From Ptychodera flava (Eukaryota; Hemichordata; Enteropneusta; Ptychoderidae), in contig NC_091940.1 of the NCBI RefSeq assembly GCF_041260155.1, positions 24,041,870 to 24,105,869 on the forward strand: a DNA stretch of 64,000 bases. Reading direction: 5' to 3'. Numbering within the stretch: position 1 is the first letter of the stretch; the number at the start of each line of letters is the position of its first letter. Below are positions 40,201 through 47,332 of this stretch, piece by piece. The notes beneath the pieces were generated by a model. That model was not told where the DNA came from. It saw only the letters and a program-made list of their open reading frames with translations, and searched no databases. The position numbers and the translations under genes are program-made.

Positions 40201-41372
40201 CTGTACTAATCAAGCAGTACAAAAACAATTTCGTTGCACACTCCTCATTATCAAGTATTTGATGTGCAATGGTCCAGTCTCAGATTTATTGAAATGATTT
40301 CTTAGAAAAGTATTCTTTGTACGTAGTTAAATGATCAAATTAAACAGACAGGAAATTTGGAAGCCAAATTGCTATTTTCACTTCCCTGAACACAAGATGT
40401 TTTTCAAGATTGACCATACTTTGTTCATGAACATTGGAAAGCTTCTGCCCAACTGTTACACATCAGATGTTTCTGTAAAATAACTTGGAATGTGCTTCGT
40501 GGACAAATTTTCCAAAATCTCAAAATTTTTGTAAAACTTCATACTTTTACTGCTTGTGTGGAAACATTTTTGAAGTCTTGAGAGTGAAATGAACTTTGTT
40601 GTTACTTTGAAAGTCAAAAGTTAAATGTTTCTCCATAGAGTTAATATGGGATGTGGCAGCCATTTTGAATTTCGAAAAACAGGACGTTTCAGTAATTTGC
40701 TTCTCTCATCCTCACATTTGTACAGTGACCTAAAATTTTGGGTCATTTTTTAAGGAAATATTTTATAGTTTCATGTAGAATAGTATGAGCAAAAATTGAA
40801 AATTTCTGTTTTAAGGCATGTATTGCATCTGAAAAGTGAAAGACTTCAAGTTTTGCACAAACTTTCCTAAAGGGGTCTTTCAACCATCGTCTTTCAAAAT
40901 CAAGAATGAAAATCAGGGGTCACTGTGCAAATTTTGCCACTAGAGAAACAAATTACCCAAAATTTACAGATATTTGAAATTCAAAATGGCTGCCATTCCC
41001 CTGGTAACTCTATGGAGAAATATAATATTTTCGATTTTCAAAAACCTATGATGGTAAACCTTTTTCTTATACCAAGAGCTTTAAAATGAGCCCCCACAAG
41101 TGGTAGATCAGAAAAGAATTGTAAAAGTTTAAGAGTCCAAATATCTGTCTTTGAGGCATTCTACGTACAATGCAAATCTCTGCCATATGTTGATTTCTGT
41201 ATGCTTATATTCGTTATTTGTCTAATTACAGGAAGTTCCTGCCTTACCGTGTGAATACAGTACTCTTGAAAGAATGCTTCCATCTGTTCCTGGGTTTTTC
41301 CAATTCCTGGCATCTTCCGTCATAGTATTACTTGCCATCGGCATAGCTGGAATGTTCAGAGATTCCCTCTGA
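8247..41372 (+). CDS. Monoamine oxidase-like flavoprotein, 18 coding exons, 574 codons
   Basis: The joined exons encode a flavin amine oxidase close to vertebrate MAO-A/B (about 520-527 residues), enzymes that oxidatively deaminate amines and release hydrogen peroxide and ammonia. Visible landmarks are the dinucleotide-binding motif [10 protein letters not shown] (residues 63-72), the second FAD motif EARDRPGGR, the stretch [19 protein letters not shown], a Lys (358) matching MAO-B Lys296, a Cys (456) matching the covalent-flavin Cys397, the [10 protein letters not shown]...GY block ending in Tyr493 (MAO-B Tyr435), [18 protein letters not shown], and a C-terminal membrane helix after LPSVPGFF. 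Odd points are an N-terminal extension of about 50 residues, Ile457 where MAO has cage Tyr398, Val385 for Tyr326, and a GC-AG last intron. All reading phases agree and there is no internal stop, so the gene appears intact. Substrate cannot be read from the sequence. A paralogous invertebrate amine oxidase rather than a true MAO-A/B orthologue is possible. Confidence 0.93.
8374..10094 (+). other. Amine oxidase intron 1
   Basis: No exon or element is recognised. A short repeated phrase, GACCTTTGAACTCAAA, occurs at about 9159 and 9197, with an inverted partner (GGTCAAAATT) beside it. Confidence 0.5.
10095..10181 (+). CDS. Amine oxidase exon 2 (FAD-binding beta-alpha-beta start)
   Basis: Acceptor TTTGTTTGTTTCAG; donor AGT G|GTGGGT. 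It reads [13 protein letters not shown] then [16 protein letters not shown], the first strand and glycine-rich turn of the FAD-binding Rossmann fold. The final Gly codon is split across the intron. Confidence 0.95.
10770..10865 (-). mobile_element. tRNA-derived SINE fragment in amine oxidase intron 2
   Basis: On the minus strand the sequence starts GGAGATTTAGCCGAGTGGTT, an acceptor strand plus D-arm with a good A box (TAGCCGAGTGG), and carries GAGTTCGAACCC about 50 bases on, a B-box-like T loop. The T stem and acceptor stem do not pair, so this is not a working tRNA. A type II (Leu/Ser-like) tRNA head of a SINE fits best. The adjacent phrase TACGGCTAGTTTTCAATCGG recurs near 11092, about 320 bases away. 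Confidence 0.5.
11374..11468 (+). CDS. Amine oxidase exon 3 (second FAD motif)
   Basis: Completes the split Gly and continues [20 protein letters not shown], then [11 protein letters not shown]. The Glu of LEAR is the usual ribose-binding acid of this fold, and the GG-R pair is the flavin amine oxidase signature. Donor CGA|GTAAGA, phase 0. Confidence 0.95.
11589..12203. mobile_element. Fold-back element with arms of about 198 bp
   Basis: The left arm begins AAGGGGAAGTTCACCAAGGA and runs to about 11789. The right arm, about 12004-12202, is its reverse complement, ending TCCTTGGTGAACTTCCCCTT. The arms match closely, including CCAAGCTTGG and ATTACATGGGCAACTTCCTG. TTAA is present at both outer edges. 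The spacer of about 215 bases is non-coding. It lies in amine oxidase intron 3 and would fold into a long hairpin in the pre-mRNA. Confidence 0.85.
12204..16132 (+). other. Amine oxidase intron 3, central part
   Basis: This is non-coding on my reading. The longest open frame (about 12957-13340) lacks family resemblance. An RFX X-box-like word, GTTTCCATGGTAAC, occurs at 15079-15092. Confidence 0.4.
16133..16492 (+). mobile_element. MITE family TTAAGGTA, copy 1
   Basis: Bounded by TTAAGGTAATATGCACCTC and GAGGTGCGTTCTACCTTAA, imperfect inverted repeats of about 19 bases with TTAA at each edge. It shares AAGTGAAAGACTT, TTCAAAATGGC and GTAAAAGTTT with copies at 26268, 40811 and (reversed) 50426. 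There is no coding capacity; length 360 bp. Confidence 0.85.
16937..17077 (+). CDS. Amine oxidase exon 4
   Basis: Acceptor TCTCTTGCAG; donor GAT|GTAAGA; 47 codons. It contains [20 protein letters not shown], nearly identical in pattern to the MAO segment [20 protein letters not shown]. Confidence 0.95.
17468..18593 (+). mobile_element. Hairpin-microsatellite element A (intron 4)
   Basis: The left edge is a palindrome, TAGCT(A)CTATAGACTATAGTCTATAG(A)AGCTA, at 17467-17498. Then come TCCGTCCGGCGTCCGTCGTC, a (TATG)n tract (17535-17564) and CAAATATCTTGAGAACCGC. The right edge, GTCTATAGTAGCT at 18581-18593, is the exact inverse of the first 13 bases. The interior is AT-rich and non-coding. Architecture is shared with elements at 22858, 34966 and 63776. 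Confidence 0.75.
19030..19134 (+). CDS. Amine oxidase exon 5
   Basis: Acceptor CTGTTCCTCAG; donor AAA|GTAGGT; 35 codons. It reads [20 protein letters not shown] then [15 protein letters not shown], corresponding to the MAO segment with FRGPFPPVWNPI. Confidence 0.93.
20581..21313 (+). mobile_element. MITE family TTAAGG-GCTGCA, copy 1
   Basis: A non-coding block of about 730 bp in amine oxidase intron 5. It starts with GGAGGCGCTGCGTCC and ends with GCAGCTCCACCTTAA, imperfect inverted termini. Near-identical interior phrases (AACTCCACTCTGGCTGGGTC, ATTTCCAAAGAATTT) occur in reverse orientation at 53300-53955 and 62366-62978. Confidence 0.8.
22489..22684 (+). CDS. Amine oxidase exon 6
   Basis: Acceptor AACCTCCAG; donor GGA G|GTAAGT; 65 codons plus one base. 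Segments [27 protein letters not shown] and [10 protein letters not shown] align with MAO's APLAEEWDNMTMKELLDK, CWTESAKQL and WFLWYVKQCGG. Confidence 0.95.
22845..22856 (+). repeat. Direct repeat flanking element B (left)
   Basis: TGTAGTATATTT occurs here and again at 24838-24849 in the same orientation, immediately outside or close to the two ends of element B. It may be a target-site duplication or chance; the right copy sits 14 bases beyond the inverted terminus. Confidence 0.4.
22907..22970 (+). repeat. (TAT)n(CTT)n microsatellite in element B
   Basis: About twelve TTA/TAT repeats run straight into TTC/CTT repeats. This is the microsatellite module of element B. Confidence 0.95.
23401..24711 (+). 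repeat. Tandem array, about 11 units of 118-121 bp, each headed by a GTCACGTGAC-type palindrome
   Basis: Units start at about 23401, 23521, 23640, 23761, 23880, 23999, 24118, 24237, 24355, 24473 and 24591, with a decayed start at 24711. Most units are nearly identical; the outer ones are diverged. Nine starts keep a perfect GTCACGTGAC, and another copy sits near 23081. Each unit also has CTAACCAATAGGGCTAGAGA and AATTTTGGTACACAGGG. Because many unit lengths are near 120, frames stay open by chance; I do not regard it as coding. Confidence 0.95.
26268..26629 (+). mobile_element. MITE family TTAAGGTA, copy 2
   Basis: A diverged copy with AAATTGAAAGACTTAACG, CACTGTGCAAAATTTTG, ATGGCTGCCATCCCTGTGTT and CCCACATGTGGTAGA in the same order as copy 1. 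Termini are TTAAGTTGCCGCACACCTC and GATGCATTCTTCCTTACC. Confidence 0.8.
26627..26845 (-). mobile_element. Small MITE, CTTTGAG family, copy 2
   Basis: Reverse-orientation relative of 2217-2417, abutting the preceding MITE. It shares TTGCACTAAAATTTTGG, TGATGTCCATTTGGTCCAAA and GCACTCAT. The termini are decayed. Confidence 0.55.
26846..28727 (+). other. Amine oxidase intron 6, distal part
   Basis: No repeat or exon is recognised apart from low-complexity AT. Exon 7 follows at 28728. Confidence 0.4.
28728..28765 (+). CDS. Amine oxidase exon 7 (38-bp micro-exon)
   Basis: Acceptor GTTCATTACAG; donor CAG|GTGAGC. It encodes the completed Gly and [12 protein letters not shown]. The Gln matches MAO-B Gln206 and the Val matches MAO-B Ile199, the substrate gate position (Phe208 in MAO-A). 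The exon is too short for ORF scanning and was placed by phase and by the NGAQER junction. Confidence 0.9.
28951..29014 (+). CDS. Amine oxidase exon 8
   Basis: Acceptor CCGTTTATCAG; donor TCA G|GTGAGT. It reads [20 protein letters not shown], matching MAO's [20 protein letters not shown]. Confidence 0.93.
29015..30431 (+). other. Amine oxidase intron 8
   Basis: Non-coding by phase: exons 8 and 9 join cleanly across it. No element ends are seen. Confidence 0.5.
30432..30520 (+). CDS. Amine oxidase exon 9
   Basis: Acceptor TTTTTTTCACAG; donor ATG|GTAATG. It reads [20 protein letters not shown] and nine more residues, the beta-strand pair before the flavin-contact segment in MAO. Confidence 0.9.
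31151..31203 (+). repeat. (TTTA)n microsatellite abutting the exon 10 splice acceptor
   Basis: About twelve TTTA repeats end ten bases before TTTTACAG|GCT. The repeat occupies the place of the branch point and pyrimidine tract. Confidence 0.95.
31213..31296 (+). CDS. Amine oxidase exon 10
   Basis: Encodes [20 protein letters not shown] and eight more residues, equivalent to MAO's [20 protein letters not shown]. The AIPP motif is a family hallmark. The (TTTA)n microsatellite directly upstream forms most of the pyrimidine side of the acceptor. Confidence 0.93.
31465..31767. mobile_element. MITE with inverted ends of about 55 bp
   Basis: The left end, GGGACAAAGTCGGCCATTTT through GATACGAGATACTTCTT, is matched inverted by AAGAAGTATCTCGTATC through GGCCAACTTTGTCCC at the right. 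Length 303 bp, in amine oxidase intron 10. Non-coding. Confidence 0.85.
31982..32074. mobile_element. Mini-MITE, 93 bp, TTAACCCTTTCACC ends
   Basis: Exact inverted ends, TTAACCCTTTCACC and GGTGAAAGGGTTAA, enclose 65 bases. Short TTAACCCTTT-ended elements of this kind are a common structural class; I cannot assign a superfamily. Confidence 0.75.
32320..32407 (+). CDS. Amine oxidase exon 11 (active-site Lys)
   Basis: Acceptor GGATTTATAG; donor AGA G|GTAAAA. It reads [20 protein letters not shown] then YDRPFWRER. The Lys in GAGYKLF aligns with MAO-B Lys296, which hydrogen-bonds through water to flavin N5. Confidence 0.93.
32721..32808 (+). CDS. Amine oxidase exon 12
   Basis: Acceptor CTTTCTACAG; donor ATG GG|GTAAGT. 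It reads [20 protein letters not shown] and eight more residues. The VTFDGTK part aligns with MAO-B YTLDDTK, so the Tyr326 gate position is Val here. Confidence 0.9.
33133..33186 (+). CDS. Amine oxidase exon 13 (54 bp)
   Basis: Acceptor AACAATGTAG; donor GAT AG|GTAAGG. It encodes [17 protein letters not shown]. Phases 2 and 2 match its neighbours. It corresponds to the MAO segment FILAHKARKLARLTKEE. Confidence 0.88.
   Translation: MNCRGQCKAVVISVSGR
34340..34397 (+). CDS. Amine oxidase exon 14 (58 bp)
   Basis: Acceptor TTTCACTTGCAG; donor TAT|GTGAGT. It encodes [19 protein letters not shown], matching MAO's KKLCELYAKVLGSLEALE. Confidence 0.9.
35016..35072 (+). repeat. GTGC/GCGT microsatellite in element C
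   Basis: An interrupted tetranucleotide tract, ending in GTCCGTTCACG, where the degenerate first unit of the array begins. Confidence 0.9.
35073..36840 (+). repeat. Tandem array, about 12 units of 150 bp
   Basis: The phrase TTATTCAAAGTTGGTACAAG recurs at about 35111, 35261, 35411, 35561, 35711, 35861, 36011, 36163, 36328, 36476, 36625 and 36775. The first units are nearly identical with exact 150-bp spacing; the later ones drift. Each unit carries TATGGCCGCC..GGCCATTTT, a short inverted repeat, and CATGTACAGAGCCATAACTC. Confidence 0.95.
37733..37827 (+). CDS. Amine oxidase exon 15 (covalent-FAD cysteine)
   Basis: Acceptor TTTACTCTTGCAG; donor GGC AG|GTACAG. It reads [20 protein letters not shown] and eleven more residues. 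SKGC aligns with MAO's SGGC, whose Cys forms the 8-alpha-thioether to FAD. The next residue, Tyr in MAO-A/B, is Ile, and the following loop is one residue shorter. Confidence 0.95.
38394..38505 (+). CDS. Amine oxidase exon 16 (C-terminal FAD motif)
   Basis: Acceptor CCGGAACACAG; donor GAG|GTAAGA. It reads [20 protein letters not shown] then [17 protein letters not shown], almost identical to MAO-A/B. The Tyr of RGYMDG is MAO-B Tyr435, one wall of the aromatic cage. Confidence 0.97.
38745..39234. mobile_element. MITE, 490 bp, TAAAGCCCCAATA ends
   Basis: A perfect 13-bp inverted pair, TAAAGCCCCAATA at 38745-38757 and TATTGGGGCTTTA at 39222-39234, in amine oxidase intron 16. The interior is non-coding. 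Confidence 0.65.
39868..39930 (+). CDS. Amine oxidase exon 17 (followed by a GC donor)
   Basis: Encodes [20 protein letters not shown] plus Glu, matching MAO's HAMGKIPEDEIWQSEPES. The exon ends at CAGAG|GCAAGT, so the next intron begins with GC rather than GT. The rest of the donor is a perfect consensus, as is typical of GC-AG introns. Confidence 0.93.
39931..41231 (+). other. Amine oxidase intron 17, GC-AG type
   Basis: Starts GCAAGT and ends TTACAG. It holds a MITE in its last quarter and nothing else recognised. Confidence 0.8.
40811..41166 (+). mobile_element. MITE family TTAAGGTA, copy 3
   Basis: Begins TTAAGGCATGTATTGCATC and ends TTGAGGCATTCTACGTA. The interior repeats AAGTGAAAGACTTCAAG, CAAAATCAAGAATGAAAA, TCAAAATGGCTGCCATTCC and GTAAAAGTTTAAGAGTCC. 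Its end lies only 65 bases before the last coding exon of the amine oxidase. Confidence 0.85.
41232..41372 (+). CDS. Amine oxidase exon 18 (membrane tail and stop)
   Basis: Acceptor TCTAATTACAG. It reads [20 protein letters not shown], then [20 protein letters not shown], then MFRDSL and [15 protein letters not shown] matches MAO's LERHLPSVPGLL. The hydrophobic run is the tail anchor that in MAO inserts in the outer mitochondrial membrane. The last residues carry no net positive charge, unlike the basic tails of MAO-A and MAO-B. Confidence 0.95.
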   Translation, partial: EVPALPCEYSTLERMLPSVPGFFQFLASSVIVLLAIGIAGMFRDSL

Positions 41373-41691
41373 AGTGAGGGAAGTTCCAGTCACCCTCCCC
41401 TTTTGCAGAGTCTGGATGTTTGATACTTGATTCAGATGCGTGGGGATTACACACCTTATATTACCTCATGAATTTATGTTGTATTTTTTTTGAGAAATGC
41501 AAGGATTATCGCGTAATGTTGTACATGTGCTGCACGACAGGTCATGAACTTTAGGTGATTGCTTCTGCTTTATTGAGGGTGAGAAAATCTCATGCAACAC
41601 AGGCCGCAAGAACAGATATTTGCTGAACAGTGAATGTGCAAATTATCCCATCTGACTGAATGAATTTCAGATCAATTGCAGAATGATAACC

Positions 41692-42121
41692 ATGGTTTGT
41701 GTTAAACTGTTGGCAATATTGAATATGTGACATACTGTCTAACTGGAGGAGTTGCCAACACTGTCAGGTGTAATGATTGCCTAGGCAGTAATATTGGTCA
41801 ATAACCAAGAAATCAACTCTGCAAAACTTGAAACATTGTCTGGAAGGAGGTAACGAGTAGTCAAAACAACACCACACATCCACACACATAACATCACACT
41901 CAGAATGCATCATTTGCAAGCAGTGCTTGTGCAGATCTGGTTATGTTGTTTTGGCTACATCTGATCTGCTTCCATATAATATTTCAACTTTCACAGAGTT
42001 GATTTCTTGTGATCGACTGATATTACCTCTAGACAATAGTCACACCTGGCAGTGTTGGTAACACGTCAATTTAGATAGTATGTCAGGTTCCCATATTACC
42101 AATGGTTCAACACAAACCACT
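41692..42121. repeat. Long imperfect inverted repeat, arms about 130 bp, downstream of the amine oxidase stop
   Basis: The left arm (about 41692-41821) contains CATGGTTTGTGTTAAACTGT and GAAATCAACTCTG. The right arm (about 41995-42121) contains CAGAGTTGATTTC and GTTCAACACAAACCA. The stretch TTGCCAACACTGTCAGGTGT pairs with ACACCTGGCAGTGTTGGTAA. It starts 320 bases after the TGA, so it may be transcribed as 3' UTR. A diverged MITE is the likely origin. Confidence 0.75.
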
Positions 42122-42330
42122 GTAAAAGCTCAATAAGTGTAAGTTTGGACAATTTTGAATTGTAATCTGGTGTTGCCTGACCCTACTATTCTTCAGTCTT
42201 GATAAAAAAAACAATGTAAACAGTCTAGACTTAAAACTGAATGGATAACTTATTGAGTGAAACCTGTCAATGCAGACTCATATCCAATTAGGATGTGTCT
42301 AGTGAAGAAAAGTCAACCCCTAACTACAAA

Positions 42331-42480
42331 TTATAGGGGTGTACCCCTATTGATAATAGTATATCCACATCAATTGGGGTATACCCCTATTGATATAGTG
42401 TACCCACATCAATTGGGGTATACCCCTATTGATAGTAGTACCATTATACCCACATCAATTCCGGTATACCCTGATTGATG
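42331..42480 (+). repeat. Repeated 26-bp palindromes built on GGGGTATACCCC
   Basis: Near-perfect palindromes at 42369-42394 and 42408-42433 read ATCAAT-T-GGGGTATACCCC-T-ATTGAT. A diverged one lies at 42454-42479 and a shorter one at about 42332-42354. Spacings of 39 and 46 bases suggest tandem duplication of a unit with a palindromic core. Confidence 0.85.
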
Positions 42481-43073
42481 CCTAGGCTGGTAGAATAATG
42501 AAATCAAATTGCTACACTTTTGTTGAATTCTGATAAAAATAGGGTGTCAACTGGAGGCGTAGAAGAGTGTTGTACTTTTTTTCCAGAACTGTCAATTTTC
42601 TTTCCGGTATTGTCACCCATGGTGCTATTTTCACTTTTTGAGTTTGTAGCAGTTGGAGAAATGTGATCTTGTGCAATTGTAGTTGTGACAATGTATCCTA
42701 TCAACTTTAATGCTTACCTTTGTAAAGTTCTTCTTTTGCGTGTATCAAATGTGAATCGTGTATTTAAATGAGATATCGAGTAGGTATATGTACCTCCTGT
42801 TATTCCTGTTAATAAGCTTGGAGAAGTCAGTATGCAATGTCATAGTGATATTTACTTCCTGTAAACCAATCAGAGGTCAGCATTCCTTGTAGAGTTGCAA
42901 CAGAACTAGCAGACAGGTCAGTATTCCTTGTTATTGACCTCCACTCATTGCTTATGATATTGTGATTTTGTGGTTTATTTTTTCTGTAATATTATTCAGT
43001 GTTTCAGGAAACTAAGGCCATCAATTTAATCCCAGGTTGCCATTAAAGTTATAGTGTCTTGAAAAATGAAAAT

Positions 43074-43079
43074 AATAAA
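43074..43079 (+). terminator. Candidate poly(A) signal for the amine oxidase gene
   Basis: The first clear AATAAA on the + strand after the stop at 41372 that I noted; another lies at 43726-43731. Use of either would give a 3' UTR of 1.7-2.4 kb including the inverted repeat and palindromes. This is based on the motif only. Confidence 0.3.
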
Positions 43080-44827
43080 ACCTTGTCCCCGGAAACTAAA
43101 CCATTTCACAAAAAATGAGGGCATTACATATTTTTATCAGCCACATTTCTCATGTTAAAATATTTGAGATTCAAAATGGCAACATCATACTTTGTGTTGA
43201 CAATTTCAGAAAAATATTGTATATTCACCGAAAAATATGCTGAACAATTTTCTCTTAATTGTAGGGCAGAAAAATGATTGAAAAATAAGTAATTCACAAT
43301 TTTTGTACACATCTCTTGAGATATACCTTGAGGAAACACTCTGCCATTGATAGATTTTTGGAAACATTGGAGCAACTTTAAAAAAATTGTTGATTATTTT
43401 CTATCTCCTTTCCTTTCCTTTACAGTGAGCGAGATTGCAACACTGAAAATGTCAGACATTTTGAATTGCAAATGTTGGCGGTTTCTAAACAATTTTTCTT
43501 TCCACAAAAAAAATGAGTGATGACCCAAAATGTCTGATTTTGTCAAAGAAAAAAGAATGAAGCCCCTAAAATACCCGTGTTTCTGTTCAACATGCCTTCA
43601 GAAAACACATAACTTGGTAGGGCTAAATTTTTGTTATTTTTTATGTTCTATGGGGACAACTTATCGAAAAATTGCAAATATGGCAAAATCACCAGTATTG
43701 CATACATTCTTTTCACATAAGGTGAAATAAAGACTGTTTCAATGAGTCGAACCCATTAAAAATAACGAAGTACAAGTTCCCAACTGACCTACCCTATTTT
43801 TAAAGGGATGTTAACTGAAACACACAAAAAATGTTTGTGGCCCAAGAAATTCTTTATTGCCTAAGTGTAATATAGTATTCATTGTTCTGTAAGGCCTATG
43901 GAATGGTTGATTGCAAAAACGTTTATTGGTCTCAGATGCCAAATCTCTAGATTTTCTCACTCTTGCCCCTGTATCCAATTGCCCTATTGATACATTTACG
44001 AGTAGTGACGCTCTTCAGGAACATGGTGAGGTGAACTTAACCAGTGTGAATTTTTTCTATAGCTGCAAATTTTGTACACATTAGATAATGATAAGCTAGG
44101 CACCATAGAAGGGTGCTTGAAATTTACAAGGAGAAAGAATATCAGAAGTGTAATGGTTATTTTTTTAGGATGGTTGTATTGGTAATTCATACAGTCATGG
44201 AAACAATACCACAAATGAAATGGCCTTCATGAATTTTTGTATCCAAAGAAAACAGTATTGATTAACTGATTGTTAATGGAAATTCAAAGATTTTTTCAAT
44301 CGTTAGAACCCTTTTTTCATCTAATCAAAGAAATTTTAACACATTGTACATGAAATTGATCCACCTGGTTGAAGAGAAATCGAACCATATCAGGTTAGAA
44401 GTATACCGAAGTGCCAATTGTTAAATTTACAAAAAAGTTACCTAAGTCTTATAAAATTAACTAAAATAGTAAGTGTAAGTAGCTTATTATTTAATTATTT
44501 CCAAGGAAGAATTCCTAGCATAAACAGCAGTTTTACAGAGTGATAAGGTGTTAATTTCTAAATGAAGCTGCAACCAAATTGCTGTCAAATTGCTGTTGGA
44601 ATCATCTACTACCCAAATTGTGGTTTATTTTATCAAAACAAGTTTTGTACCTTCAGACTTCCTAAACATGTACCTAACATGTGTTCGGTATGTACATGCC
44701 CTGCATAGAAGCTATGTGCATTTCATCGGTTTGACAAGTAAGTGTCAAAAGTCATTTCCAAAGTTAGGCTTTAGCTTCTCACAGGGGTTTATGGTACCTC
44801 ATAAAGGTTTCAGTATTGTTCAGCAGG

Positions 44828-45307
44828 TACAACCATTTTCAGTAATAGAGCGTGAAGCCACTGTAGTGAACTGCAATAAAACTGCTCACACTAATTAGTT
44901 TCAGCTGTAGCCAGCTGGCAAAGTCGACAACATTGTATGTCCCAGGCAGACAGTTTGTCTGGGGAAGTTGATTTGTACATGGACCAGTGCATGGTAATGT
45001 TACATTGTATCTTAATCTTGAACACGGGGTGCCAATCGTAAACTCTCATTTACAACCCGAGCCTCAGACAGAGCTAGTTTTGCCTTTGTACAAGCAGACT
45101 TTTTGTCTGTATCAGGTAAACTCTCATTTACAACCCGAGCCTCAGACAGAGCTAGTTTTGCCTTTGTACAAGCAGACTTTTTGTCTGTATCAAGTAGCCG
45201 TGTTCAACACCAAAGTGGCCACGGCTACAGCTGAAAGTAATTAGTGTTAGCAGTTTTATTGCAGTTCACTGCAGTGGCATCGCGCTCTATTACTGAAAAT
45301 GGTTGTA
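44828..45307. mobile_element. MITE with 85-bp inverted ends and a nested duplication
   Basis: TACAACCATTTTCAGTAATA begins the left arm (44828-44912); its inverse, TATTACTGAAAATGGTTGTA, ends the right arm (45223-45307). The arms share AACTGCAATAAAACTGCT and CAGCTGTAGCC. The spacer holds a 78-bp tandem duplication. Non-coding. Confidence 0.85.
45038..45193 (+). repeat. 78-bp tandem duplication inside the MITE
   Basis: Two nearly perfect copies start GTAAACTCTCATTTACAACC at 45038 and 45116. A period of 78 (26 codons) keeps a frame open, which explains the short open frame here. Confidence 0.95.
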
Positions 45308-47332
45308 TTACGAATCAGGACTTGTATGTATGCTGTAGCGTTATCGTGACACACATTGTCTGTAATTGACCTTTCACCCCATACTCCATATACATTTTGA
45401 TGTTTATTGTCATTCCCAAAGGACTTCTCATCTGTGTGGTGTGCGTATTGGAGTGTCAGTATGACAAAATATGGCCTTTTACTTAGGGTTCTAAGTTACT
45501 GTATCGCCTTGTGAAGTCACAGCTCTTGATTCTAAATTGAATCAGGCATTGAAATTTGTTTTGAAGCCATTTAAGTACGTGCTAAATGATGATACAGAGG
45601 CATGATAACACTTAAGTTCTCCACTCTTTCTCCTTGCGTTTACACCACATAAGCTTAAAGAAAGAAAGAATACAACAGAACAGAATATCGCTTTCAAACC
45701 CACTGATATCCATTGAAGGTTTCAACAGCCATAGTTTCATTGAAAGTTATGCAGCATTTCAGCCAATGCATTTTTTGCGGGTTTGGAGGGATTGGATTGT
45801 ACGTATGCTTTGATAGCGCTTATTTGTAATGCGACCTTTTGTTAGATGTGCTTTGTGAACTCAGGGGTGCGTGTGTCAAATGTTGTCGTCTGCAATGTTT
45901 GAACTGTATATGCACGTGGCAAATTTTCTGACAGCTGTTCATAATGAATATCTTTCTTGAAGGCTGATGTGTGTACTGGTGACTTCCAGACTGCAGTTGA
46001 TCTTGCTGAGTTTTCCAATTAATGACTTGATTTCCATCAATCCTCTAATAAAGAAAATATACCATGTATGCATTGTTGTGTGACAGTCTTTCCTTTGGAA
46101 CGTCAACCGTGGTGTTGAAAGAACCAAGTATGCTTGCAACAGTGTTCCACTATGTGTAGACACTGGCTATCATATTTAGTTGAACCGACTAACTCAACAT
46201 AATTCCCCATACAAGAAGGAGAAAAACAATCATTAAGTGGTAAAATTCAACTTTGAAATGTCAATATGCCAAATTGATGAAAGAATGCTGTCCAAGCCAG
46301 CAGTTTGAGCACGGATATCGACCAACAAGAACTGACTGTGTCTCTTCTCTGTGAACTTTCAGATGTAAGTTAACTTTTATCCCTTTGCAACCTCAGTTCT
46401 TGAACATTGCTAGCTAAGTACAACTTCACTAATACCAGAATTCTTGATGATAATACTGTAATAAACTCATTTGTTTTCTGTGTTTACACACAGTGATGGA
46501 TGTGCTCTGAACAAGACTGCTTTACCTAAATAGGCATTGTTTGTTTTTACCACTCCATCCCTTGTTAGAAACAGAGTTGATATGTGACTGTTGTCATTAC
46601 ACTGTGCTTCTGTCAAAATTTTGTGCCCAGTTGATTTAAGTTGTTTGCCCAACCGCTCTCAAAATCGCCTTACAGTTTCAAGAGACCGTCATGTTCAAAT
46701 TTGCTCAAATATATGATGATACACTGTATATGCATACTTGAAACATTCAGGATTTCCCCGTTTTTGACAAAACAAATCTGTTAAAAGTGTTTTTTGTGTA
46801 ACTTTTCCAATTTGATTTCTTGCTTCCCAGGCGCGACTTCTTTCAGATTTGTTCAAATTGTGATGAAATTTACAGACGTTTAGGAGTGTAGAATTTTTTT
46901 TCTAAAACCGCTCGTCTCTAATAACTTTCAAATATTTTCATTTAATTGTGGTTTATTGATACCAAGGTTGACCGTAAAAACTAGTGTAGGATTAGCATGT
47001 TTAATAATATCACGGAGGATTCCCTCCTAAATTTTACGGGAAATATGACGTCTTGCTCACTTCAGGCTCCATGTATCTGATAGCTGTCCTTAAAGGTTCA
47101 TGTGTTTGGCCACTGATTGAAGTTTGTTTAAATCATATTGACATAATTCGTTTTCTTAAAATAAAAAGCGTAACACGAACTGCTACTATTACATCTTCAA
47201 AACTTGATTTGTTAAATCTCACTCTATGGGTAACCAGATGATTCAGTTTTATGCTAATTATCGTGAAATTATTTTCATATTGTGAACGTCCTGCATTTGC
47301 AAATTAATCAGTACGAGATATAGAATACTCAC
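45308..47332. other. Intergenic, nothing recognised
   Basis: AT-rich sequence without supported exons or clear element ends. A phrase CAGATTTGTTCAAATTGTGA near 46850 is shared with the interior of element A (about 17811), so a decayed relative may lie at 46800-46900. Confidence 0.4.
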
